A DNA stretch of 10,036 nt. Origin: Crocinitomix sp. (GTDB lineage: Bacteria > Bacteroidota > Bacteroidia > Flavobacteriales_D > Crocinitomicaceae). Positions 1 to 5,729 of the stretch are shown here, one piece after another. The notes under the pieces were generated by a model. That model was not told the origin of the DNA, did no database searches, and saw only the letters and a program-made list of their open reading frames with translations. Both the position numbers and the translations under genes were made by a program. The number at the start of each line of letters is the position of its first letter. Position 1 is the stretch's first letter. The DNA is taken from contig JADZFJ010000524.1 of NCBI GenBank assembly GCA_020849935.1, forward strand, positions 1-10,036, written 5' to 3'.

Positions 1-512
1 ACTACTTTTACCTCGCGGTGATATTCTTTTCTATAAATTTCTGCGATTGATTCGTTGACGGTGTACATGGCATCCACTTTTGGGACGGTTCGTTTTTCGA
101 TAAATCGCCATATTTTCTGAATTTTTGGACGTTGCACCAATTCAGGAACGCCGATATAATATTCGTGTGAATCGTAAAACAAAGGGCAGTTTTTCTTAAA
201 TTTTCTTGCCCAATGATTGGCATAAAGGGTGTCTAAATCGTTCGCAAGCAAACTATCTGTTTTGGTAAATAAGAGGTAGAAAAAAAGGCGAAGGTTGTAA
301 TTTGCATAAAAAAGCGCGCCTTTGGTAAAAAAAAGTTTGAACCGTTTAGTTTTATAGGCGGTGGTTGGCATTGGTTGACTGTTTTTTAAAAGGCGTCCCA
401 CCAAGGTAACTTCATAATTGGCAGCCACCAAAAATTCACAGATTTTCCGAACGCGTTGATCCGTAAAAAGATCGTTGGTGACCGAAACTATAATCCGCCT
501 TTTTTTTGCCAT
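1..512 (-). CDS. Glycosyltransferase, GT4-like (N-terminal part, cut by the window edge)
   Basis: This reading frame starts at an ATG at 512-510 and stays open to the left edge, giving 170 codons with no stop; the C-terminal half lies outside the window. The translation begins MAKKRRIIVSVTNDLFTDQR, followed by VRKICEFLVAANYEVTLVGR (residues 21-40), the pattern of the first Rossmann fold of GT-B glycosyltransferases. Later motifs are LLANDLDTLYANHWA (88-102), LFYDSHEYYIGVPEL (111-125), a tryptophan/glutamate segment around 135-140 and VNESIAEIY (152-160). Together these resemble the GT4-type glycosyltransferases common in Bacteroidota polysaccharide and glycoprotein pathways. The nucleotide-sugar-binding C-terminal domain is not visible, so donor and acceptor cannot be inferred. 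A promoter lies directly upstream, so this is probably the first gene of its transcript. An antisense-strand frame at 8-223 in another phase is only a shadow. The family is fairly certain; the substrate is unknown. Confidence 0.85.
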   Translation of the reverse strand, partial: MAKKRRIIVSVTNDLFTDQRVRKICEFLVAANYEVTLVGRLLKNSQPMPTTAYKTKRFKLFFTKGALFYANYNLRLFFYLLFTKTDSLLANDLDTLYANHWARKFKKNCPLFYDSHEYYIGVPELVQRPKIQKIWRFIEKRTVPKVDAMYTVNESIAEIYRKEYHREVKV

Positions 513-516
513 AAAA

Positions 517-546
517 CAAAAGTAAGAATTCCAAGCTGATTGACAA
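517..546 (-). promoter_or_regulatory. Bacteroidota-type promoter for the glycosyltransferase gene
   Basis: On the minus strand a TTG (-33 element, plus-strand 544-546) is followed after exactly 19 bases by TACTTTTG (plus-strand 517-524), matching the Bacteroidota housekeeping consensus TTG-N19-21-TAnnTTTG. Only four T bases separate the -7 box from the ATG at 512. Transcription should therefore start at or within a few bases of the start codon, which suggests a leaderless or nearly leaderless mRNA. This is a motif match without experimental support. Confidence 0.6.
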
Positions 547-649
547 GTTTATTCGATGAGCTGGGGTTTCAATTCGTGCACCATTCGCAAAAGGGATATG
601 AGTGGAGCTCATTTTTTGTCAAAAAAAATAGCGGGAACGTTAGCCCGAC

Positions 650-667
650 CCCCCAACAAGTTGGGGG
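650..667. repeat. GC-rich perfect inverted repeat, possible dispersed REP-like element
   Basis: CCCCCAAC and GTTGGGGG face each other across an AA spacer, an 8-bp perfect inverted repeat in AT-rich intergenic DNA. Just upstream, CGGG at 632-635 and CCCG at 644-647 form a second small inverted repeat around AACGTT. On the plus strand the large hairpin is not followed by a T-tract, so it is not a standard terminator in that direction. On the minus strand the small inverted repeat is followed by CTATTTTTTTT, which could weakly stop transcription coming toward the glycosyltransferase. The form suits a short dispersed intergenic repeat, but a single copy cannot show that. Confidence 0.45.
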
Positions 668-709
668 TGATTTGCCCAAAGAAAAAAATAAATATCCAAC
701 AAAAATGAT

Positions 710-717
710 TAATTTTG
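710..717 (+). promoter_or_regulatory. Candidate -7 box for sppA
   Basis: TAATTTTG matches the Bacteroidota TAnnTTTG element and would leave a leader of about 30 bases before the sppA ATG at 753. I see no TTG or TTTG at the expected 19-21-base distance upstream; the nearest TTTG, at 671-674, is 35 bases away. This is half a promoter at best. Confidence 0.35.
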
Positions 718-752
718 GACTTTAAGAGTTATTAATCACTTACTTATTTTTT

Positions 753-2537
753 ATGACATTTTGGAAGACCTTTTGGGCTAGTTTATTGGCAAGTTTTATT
801 TCGGGAATTCTCGTGATGTTGCTTTTCTTTATGATTCTGAGCATGATGATTGCCGGATTTGGCAGTATGTTTGAAAGCAAGAAGTTAACCGTAAATGACA
901 ACACCGTTTTGCACATGGAATTGGACGGTGAGATTGGCGATTATACGTATGCTGAAATTGCTGGTTTCCAATTGGAAAAGCAGTTTGGGTTGATTGATAT
1001 TTTAGAAGGGATAAAAATTGCTAAAAACGATCCAAAAATTAAGGGGATCTTTTTAAACTGTGACAATGTAAGCGCAGGTATGGCGACGATTAAAGAAATT
1101 AGGGATGCCTTGGCAGATTTTCAAGCTTCGGGGAAATTCGTGGTTTCGTATCATGAAAATTATGACAAAAAAGCCTATTATTTAGCCTCTGTGGCGAAAG
1201 AAGTGTATGTTTTTCCGAGTGGTATGTTTGAATTTCTTGGGTTAGGCAATGAGATTATGTTTTTGAAAGGTGCGCTGGAAAAATTAGAGGTTGAAATGCA
1301 GATTATACGTGGATCGAACAATAAGTTTAAAAGCGCGGTGGAACCTTTGCTTTACGATAAAATGAGCGATGAAAGTAGAGCACAAGCTCAAAAATACATG
1401 GATGCATTGTGGCTTGAAATGACAACCGCCATTGCAAGTTCTAGAAATATGAAAGTTCAATTTTTGGATAAAATTGCCGATAGTGCATTTATTCGAAAAG
1501 CGGGTGATGCGGTAAAATATAAGATGGCGGATGGCATTAAATATTACGATGAGGTATTGGATATTTTAACTAAAAAGGCAGGAACGCCTGCTGGTGAGGA
1601 ATTGGAGTTACTCTCTTTTCAGAAATATGCGCTAAAAAAGGTGAAAGAAGAACAAATTTTGGATAAAAAACGGGATAAAAATATTGCAGTAATTGTTGCC
1701 GAAGGTGAGATTGTTGACGGTGAAGGTGAAGCGAATCAGATTGGTGGTGCGTCATTGTCAGCGCAAATTCGTGAGGCTAGAATGGATGAAAAAATTAAAG
1801 CGGTGGTGCTAAGAATTAATTCGCCTGGAGGAAGTGCCTTGGCGAGTGATATTATTTGGCGCGAGGTAACCTTGACCAAAGCGGTGAAACCAATTGTGGT
1901 GTCGATGGGAGATATGGCGGCTTCGGGTGGTTATTATATTGCCTGCGGTGCTGATAAAATTTATGCGCAACCGAACACGATTACAGGTTCGATTGGTGTT
2001 TTTGGAATTATTCCGTACACTGGTGATTTATTCAAAAACAAACTCGGAATTACTTTTGATGGCGTGCAAACGAACGAACATGCGGTGCTTTCTATGAATA
2101 AACGTTTGACCGAAGTAGAGTTAAAATTGATTCAGCAAGGGGTGGATGATATTTATGAAGATTTTATTAGTAAAGTAGGGGCAGGGCGCGGCATGAAAAA
2201 AGCGGATGTGGATAGTATTGGACAAGGGCGTGTGTGGGCAGGAACAGATGCGAAGAGAATTGGGTTAGTGGATGAATTTGGTGGTTTGCAAGATGCAATT
2301 AACGATGCCGCTAAGCGGGCTGGAATTGCGCAAAAGGACGTGGTGATTAAATATTATTTGGCCGCTGAAGTGGACCCGTTGTTCGAAATTTTGGAGAATA
2401 TTGAAAATCCAGAAGAGGAGCCTACTGAAAAATCAAGACTTCAAATGCAGTTGACAGAAATTTATTCGTACCTCACCACGATCGGACAAACCACCCAATA
2501 CCAAGCAAGGTTGCCGTACTTATTTTGGATTAATTAA
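753..2537 (+). CDS. sppA: Signal peptide peptidase SppA, 67K type
   Basis: The 594-residue length suits the long, internally duplicated SppA class (E. coli SppA is about 618). A hydrophobic segment at residues 8-36 anchors the protein in the inner membrane, with the catalytic part outside the cytoplasm, where the enzyme degrades signal peptides left after secretion. The N-terminal domain carries KFKSAVEP (191-198), in which Lys193 corresponds to the general-base lysine of E. coli SppA (Lys209). The C-terminal domain has RINSPGGSALASD (354-366), SMGDMAASGGYYIA (384-397) with Ser391 as the nucleophile, and TGSIGVFG (411-418). Both halves of the Ser/Lys dyad are thus present and the enzyme should be active. 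The ATG at 753 is chosen because the membrane anchor follows directly. The gene is probably transcribed alone; its stop lies 4 bases from the stop of the convergent manC. The last 45 or so residues after the peptidase fold are charged, then hydrophobic, and match nothing I recognise. Confidence 0.95.
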   Translation: MTFWKTFWASLLASFISGILVMLLFFMILSMMIAGFGSMFESKKLTVNDNTVLHMELDGEIGDYTYAEIAGFQLEKQFGLIDILEGIKIAKNDPKIKGIFLNCDNVSAGMATIKEIRDALADFQASGKFVVSYHENYDKKAYYLASVAKEVYVFPSGMFEFLGLGNEIMFLKGALEKLEVEMQIIRGSNNKFKSAVEPLLYDKMSDESRAQAQKYMDALWLEMTTAIASSRNMKVQFLDKIADSAFIRKAGDAVKYKMADGIKYYDEVLDILTKKAGTPAGEELELLSFQKYALKKVKEEQILDKKRDKNIAVIVAEGEIVDGEGEANQIGGASLSAQIREARMDEKIKAVVLRINSPGGSALASDIIWREVTLTKAVKPIVVSMGDMAASGGYYIACGADKIYAQPNTITGSIGVFGIIPYTGDLFKNKLGITFDGVQTNEHAVLSMNKRLTEVELKLIQQGVDDIYEDFISKVGAGRGMKKADVDSIGQGRVWAGTDAKRIGLVDEFGGLQDAINDAAKRAGIAQKDVVIKYYLAAEVDPLFEILENIENPEEEPTEKSRLQMQLTEIYSYLTTIGQTTQYQARLPYLFWIN

Positions 2538-2541
2538 TTAC

Positions 2542-3624
2542 CTAAGCAAAATAAGCGGGATCCTTTTTTTGGATGTCTTTTAGGTAATCTTTGATGCGTT
2601 GTTCGTGGTCTTTTTTTACGACCATTAAAATGCCGTGTGCTTCAACGATAATGTAATCATCCAAGCCTTGTAAGAGGGCGAGTTTTCCATTCGGTAGATT
2701 CACGATACAATTTTCACTTTCAAATAAATGAACTTTGTCGCCAATCACCGCATTTCCTTCGACGTCTTTTTCTAAATGGGTGTATAAAGATCCCCAAGTA
2801 CCTAAATCGGACCAACCAAAATTTGCGAGAACGACATTTACATTTTTAGCATTTTCTAAAATGGCAAAGTCGATGGAAATATCCTCGCAATTAAAAAATG
2901 CTTGATTGACAAAGGCTTGCTCATTGTCTGTATTGTAATCGTTTCCTTTTGATTTAAACAATTCGTTCAATTGAGGTTTAAATTTTTGAAGCGAATCGAT
3001 AATGGTTTGGACTTTCCAAATAAAAATCCCTGAATTCCAATAGTAATCGCCACTTTTTAAGAAAATTTCTGCCAATTCGCGGTTGGGTTTTTCGGTAAAT
3101 TGTTGCACTTTACGAACTTCGCCCATTAAAATATCGCCTGTGTTTTCAAATTGGATATAACCATAACCAGTGTCAGGGCGTGAAGGTTTGATACCTAACG
3201 TAACTAAAGTATGATTCGATGCAGCATCTTTTAAAGCGATTTCCACGATCTCAACAAAACGATCTTCCATTAAAATTAAATGATCGGAAGGCGCAACGAT
3301 TAAATTCGCATTGGGATCGAGGGTATAAATTTTGTGGGCAGCGTAAGCGATACAAGGTGCTGTGTTTTTGCGCATTGGCTCGGTTAAAATTTGATGGCGA
3401 GGTAACCCTAATTGCTCTTCAACTAAGTCGGCATACGACGTATTGGTGACCACATAAATTTGATCGGCAGGAACTAATTTGAGTAATCGTTCGTGGGTCA
3501 TTTGGATCAAGGTTTTACCAATTCCAAGTACATCCAAAAATTGTTTAGGTTTGGTTTCTTGGCTCATCGGCCAAAACCGACTTCCAACACCACCCGCCAT
3601 AATTACCGCAAAATTATTTTTCAT
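2542..3624 (-). CDS. manC: Mannose-1-phosphate guanylyltransferase
   Basis: This cytoplasmic enzyme makes GDP-mannose from mannose-1-phosphate and GTP, supplying mannose and, after conversion, fucose-type sugars for polysaccharides and glycoproteins. The nucleotidyltransferase signature is at the N-terminus: MAGGVGSRFWPMS (residues 9-21) followed by PKQF (26-29). Further family motifs are EPMRKNTAPCIAYAA (82-96), PSDH (112-115), PDTGYGYI (150-157), FTEKP (176-180) with the sugar-phosphate-binding lysine, WNSGIFIW (196-203) and FGWSDLGTWGSL (269-280). At 360 residues it is the short, single-function form and lacks the cupin phosphomannose isomerase domain of the bifunctional ManC/AlgA enzymes of about 480 residues. 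It starts 5 bases after the stop of the SprT-like gene, so the two are almost certainly cotranscribed from the promoter at 4267-4297. No terminator is visible in the 4-base gap before the converging sppA stop. The symbol rests on function; manC-like genes also carry other names. Confidence 0.93.
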   Translation of the reverse strand: MKNNFAVIMAGGVGSRFWPMSQETKPKQFLDVLGIGKTLIQMTHERLLKLVPADQIYVVTNTSYADLVEEQLGLPRHQILTEPMRKNTAPCIAYAAHKIYTLDPNANLIVAPSDHLILMEDRFVEIVEIALKDAASNHTLVTLGIKPSRPDTGYGYIQFENTGDILMGEVRKVQQFTEKPNRELAEIFLKSGDYYWNSGIFIWKVQTIIDSLQKFKPQLNELFKSKGNDYNTDNEQAFVNQAFFNCEDISIDFAILENAKNVNVVLANFGWSDLGTWGSLYTHLEKDVEGNAVIGDKVHLFESENCIVNLPNGKLALLQGLDDYIIVEAHGILMVVKKDHEQRIKDYLKDIQKKDPAYFA

Positions 3625-3629
3625 ACATG

Positions 3630-4178
3630 CTAATTTTCTAATTCTTTAACTTCTGCCAAGCCCAAAACTCGGTATTTTTTTCCTGATAATAGTTCTTCAC
3701 ATTCAAATCGTGTGCGTAATTTTTTACCCTTAACGAAGATTTTGTCATTTAATTGGAATTTTTTTCCTGTCGCCAATTGCTCAAGGGTAACGCCCACCAT
3801 TTTATCATAACGTCTTAAGACACGGTAAAGCCGATCATCGGTACACGAAGAAGCTTTTGCGTTTTTTAAGTAATTGTGCAAGGCCATGGTTACATCTTCT
3901 GGTAAAATACCCATCGCTAAAACGGGTGCACACACATGGCGAAATTCGAGTTTCCATTGTGAACCGTGAGGTTTTACCCGGTGACCATATTTTTCAAAAG
4001 TGATTAAGTGGGCCAATTCGTGCAAAGTGGTCACTAAAAATGAATATTTATTTAAATCGCCATTCACCGAAATGCGGTGAGGACTGCCTCTAAAAGGTGG
4101 TCGATAATCACCTAATTTGGTATTCCTTTTTTTACTCACCGTAAAATGGACCACTTTATCGATTAACATCGTTGCCAC
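3630..4178 (-). CDS. SprT-like zinc metalloprotein; true start probably upstream
   Basis: The protein carries HELAH at residues 53-57, the zinc-binding HExxH with Glu54 as catalytic base, and a downstream PHGSQW (70-75) whose histidine fits the third zinc ligand of the SprT/Spartan family. A strongly basic C-terminal part (about 140-172) may be a small nucleic-acid-binding domain; the bacterial function is not established, and the comparison with eukaryotic Spartan, a DNA-protein-crosslink protease, is only an analogy. The coordinates use the GTG at 4178, the first standard start in frame. However, the same frame continues upstream to a TAA at 4274, and its translation includes LSRFLPSETSNYVATMLIDK, which resembles the usual N-terminus of Bacteroidota homologues (L-x-K-Y-[LI]-P-E-x-A). 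The real start is therefore probably a non-standard ATT at 4232 or ATA at 4235, or the base sequence contains an error. The gene leads an operon with manC, 5 bases downstream. Confidence 0.85.
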   Translation of the reverse strand: MATMLIDKVVHFTVSKKRNTKLGDYRPPFRGSPHRISVNGDLNKYSFLVTTLHELAHLITFEKYGHRVKPHGSQWKLEFRHVCAPVLAMGILPEDVTMALHNYLKNAKASSCTDDRLYRVLRRYDKMVGVTLEQLATGKKFQLNDKIFVKGKKLRTRFECEELLSGKKYRVLGLAEVKELEN

Positions 4179-4266
4179 ATAATTACTGGTTTCGGAAGGT
4201 AAAAACCGACTTAATTGATGTGAAAAGTGAATTATTTTATCTGAATGATTCAGGATTTTTTTTAGA

Positions 4267-4297
4267 CAAATTTAGTTCAAATTGTTTGACGGTCAAA
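4267..4297 (-). promoter_or_regulatory. Bacteroidota-type promoter for the sprT-manC operon
   Basis: On the minus strand TTTG (plus-strand 4294-4297) is followed after exactly 19 bases by TAAATTTG (plus-strand 4267-4274), a full match to TTTG-N19-21-TAnnTTTG. Transcription would start around 4258-4263. That is about 25-30 bases before the proposed non-standard start at 4232-4235 and about 80 bases before the GTG at 4178. The site lies between the upstream terminator and the gene, as expected for an independent operon. Confidence 0.65.
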
Positions 4298-4301
4298 TGG
4301 T

Positions 4302-4349
4302 ATTTTAAAAAAAGAAAAAGGTGCTACTGAATTTCAGCGCACCTTTTTC
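4302..4349 (-). terminator. Intrinsic terminator of the T9SS cargo gene
   Basis: GAAAAAGGTGC (4314-4324) pairs perfectly over 11 bp with GCACCTTTTTC (4339-4349), and the intervening bases contain a further short inverted repeat, CTGA with TCAG, that can extend the hairpin. Read on the minus strand, the stem runs into a T-rich tract, TTTTTCTTTTTTT, ending near 4307. The hairpin starts about 32 bases after the stop codon of the gene at 4381-5553 and sits upstream of the sprT promoter, so it insulates the two transcripts. With A-rich sequence on one side and T-rich on the other, it could work in both directions. Confidence 0.85.
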
Positions 4350-4380
4350 AAGAGAGGTTTTTAATCCTCTGCAACCAACA

Positions 4381-5553
4381 TTAATTTTTAATCAATTTCT
4401 CACGAATAATTAAATCCGGATTTTCTTCGTCAATGATTGTTACGATATAAATTCCATTGGTCAAATCGGTAAGATCCAAGATGATTTGTGAATTTTCTCT
4501 CGCAATTTGCTCCACTCGCACTAATTCGCCATAAGCAGAATATACATTTACTTGTTTCGTGCTATTTGAATTAGAAACTTTAATGGTCAACACATCTTTT
4601 GCAGGATTCGGGAACATTTCCATGGATACTTTTTCAGCAGAAAAGATACCAGCAGTGGAGTCAATGATAATCACCGTATCACCGTCGAACGCAAGGGTTA
4701 GACAATAGGTGTCGATACAAAATTCAGAACTATCATAGACCGTTAAACAAACTTCTTCAGTCGCTTCAAAATCCGCTGTAGAGAAACTCGGGTTTTCTTC
4801 GCTTGAATAAAGTCCATCAACTGACCAATTGTAATAAGCACCAAACGGCTCATCTGTGGATGTATTGAAAAGATTTAACATTCCACCATCCAAAGTGAAC
4901 GTGAAACTTGCATTTAAAAGACAATCTGTGCTGTCAATAATGGTGTCACCATCCAGATAAATTAGTTCACAATAAGTTCCAAAACAAGATTCTACACTGT
5001 CATAAACGGTCAAACAAACTTCTTCGTACGCTTCAAAACCAAGTGTAGAGAAACTTGGATTTTCTTCGCTTGAATAAAGCCCGTCAACTGACCAGCTATA
5101 ATTTGCGTCTGCAGGTTCACCTGTTGAGGTGTTGGTTAAATAAAGCATGTCACCAGCCACTGTATAAGTGAAACTTGTTGATAATAAACAATCGGTACTA
5201 TCAATAATAATGATAATCGAATCGTCTAACATTTCAAAATCAATCAACTCACAACGTTCGCCTGCACATTCAAAAGGTGCATCATGAACCGTTAAACAAA
5301 CTGTTTCTGTTGCTTCAAAACCTGCTCTTGAAAAGGTAGGATTTTCCAATGCGGAGGTTAATCCATCAATGGTCCAACTGTAAATTGGCCCCAAAGGTTC
5401 GCCTGTTGAGGTATTTGTAAAATAGATATTATCGTCATCCACCGTATAGGAGAAATTTACGAAAAGTGCACAATCTGTTGTGTCTTGCGCAATGGCCCCA
5501 ATACCGAAAATTGAAGCGAAAGCAATTAGGAATAGTTTTTTCATTTTTTTCAT
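4381..5553 (-). CDS. Secreted T9SS type A cargo protein with three PKD-like cysteine repeats
   Basis: The product has 390 residues. It begins with a Sec signal peptide (charged MKKMKK, hydrophobic core to about residue 21, likely cleavage AIA|Q at 22/23). Three tandem repeats follow, at about residues 27-106, 121-200 and 210-289. Each has the form DC-L-x-x-x-F-x-[YF]-T, then NTST-x-EP, a Y-x-W-x-[IV]-DGL segment, ENP-[ST]-FS, and E-x-VCLTV-x-D before two more cysteines. This suggests PKD-like beta sandwiches with two disulfides each. Linkers ending in I-DST join the units. The last 80 residues (MFPNPAKDVLTIKV at 313-326, VNVYSAYGELV, LTNGIYIVTI, REKLIKN) are a T9SS type A sorting domain, which directs export across the outer membrane and surface attachment or release. 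No enzyme domain is present, so an adhesive or structural role is plausible but unproven. A second ATG at 5544 is an alternative start. A strong terminator follows; no convincing promoter was found. Confidence 0.88.
   Translation of the reverse strand: MKKMKKLFLIAFASIFGIGAIAQDTTDCALFVNFSYTVDDDNIYFTNTSTGEPLGPIYSWTIDGLTSALENPTFSRAGFEATETVCLTVHDAPFECAGERCELIDFEMLDDSIIIIIDSTDCLLSTSFTYTVAGDMLYLTNTSTGEPADANYSWSVDGLYSSEENPSFSTLGFEAYEEVCLTVYDSVESCFGTYCELIYLDGDTIIDSTDCLLNASFTFTLDGGMLNLFNTSTDEPFGAYYNWSVDGLYSSEENPSFSTADFEATEEVCLTVYDSSEFCIDTYCLTLAFDGDTVIIIDSTAGIFSAEKVSMEMFPNPAKDVLTIKVSNSNSTKQVNVYSAYGELVRVEQIARENSQIILDLTDLTNGIYIVTIIDEENPDLIIREKLIKN
4687..5475 (-). repeat. Three tandem intragenic repeats encoding the PKD-like units
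   Basis: The units occupy about 5236-5475, 4954-5193 and 4687-4926 on the minus strand, spaced by 94 and 89 codons. Units two and three are clearly alike in DNA: the 20-base block at 4793-4812 recurs exactly at 5060-5079, a distance of 267 bases or 89 codons, with only scattered changes for tens of bases either side. Unit one is more diverged. This points to a fairly recent internal duplication of the last two units. Confidence 0.85.
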
Positions 5554-5729
5554 TTTTAAATTTGTAACTCTTTCCCTAATTACAAAGTCATTTTAATTTG
5601 GTTGTCTAAGTCGATCAAATTTTTTTAAAAATAGTTGTGCGCCGAAAATTCGCCGTTTTTGGCTACTTTTGTTAATGTGTTATTGTAAGAATTTTTATTA
5701 GCGAATTGATAGGAACGGATTGAGAGAAA
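5554..5729. other. Divergent intergenic region between the T9SS cargo gene and dnaG
   Basis: This 176-base AT-rich stretch should hold promoters for both directions. On the plus strand there is a -7 match at 5664-5671. On the minus strand the best candidate for the T9SS gene is TGACTTTG (plus-strand 5583-5590), one mismatch from TAnnTTTG and without a -33 element at the right spacing. A CGCCG pair 11 bases apart (around 5642-5656) stands out as GC-rich in this AT-rich region, but no function can be assigned. I see no RNA gene or small protein. Confidence 0.5.
5664..5671 (+). promoter_or_regulatory. Candidate -7 box for the dnaG-mscS operon
   Basis: TACTTTTG matches TAnnTTTG and would give a leader of about 50 bases before the dnaG ATG at 5730. 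The nearest upstream TTG is 26 bases away, longer than the preferred 19-21, so the -33 element is missing or weak. The purine-rich GAGAGAAA just before the ATG may help translation, though it is a poor match to a Shine-Dalgarno sequence. Confidence 0.4.

Larger units (their letters stand above)
513..752. other. Divergent intergenic region, 240 bases, no convincing gene
   Basis: This stretch separates the glycosyltransferase from sppA. An open frame at 540-725 needs a TTG start, overlaps the glycosyltransferase promoter, shows no recognisable domain and reads straight through the palindrome, so I do not call it a gene. The region holds the glycosyltransferase promoter at 517-546, a run of T and A bases at 611-629, a GC-rich palindrome at 650-667 and a possible -7 box for sppA at 710-717. 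Confidence 0.6.

Noticed and set aside
540..725. Open frame of 61 codons on the plus strand between the glycosyltransferase and sppA
   Set aside because: It needs a TTG start, overlaps the glycosyltransferase promoter, has no recognisable domain and translates directly through the palindrome.
1570..1755. Minus-strand open frame inside sppA
   Set aside because: It is fully antisense to a well-conserved sppA region and is rich in His, Gln and Leu, as expected of a shadow frame.
2529..2546. TTAATTAA-type palindrome at the convergent sppA and manC stops
   Set aside because: It is a purely A/T palindrome made by overlapping stop-codon sequence, with no GC stem, so it is not a credible terminator.
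5642..5656. CGCCG direct repeat with an 11-base period upstream of dnaG
   Set aside because: Five-base units are too short to support an operator call, and no wider symmetry is visible.
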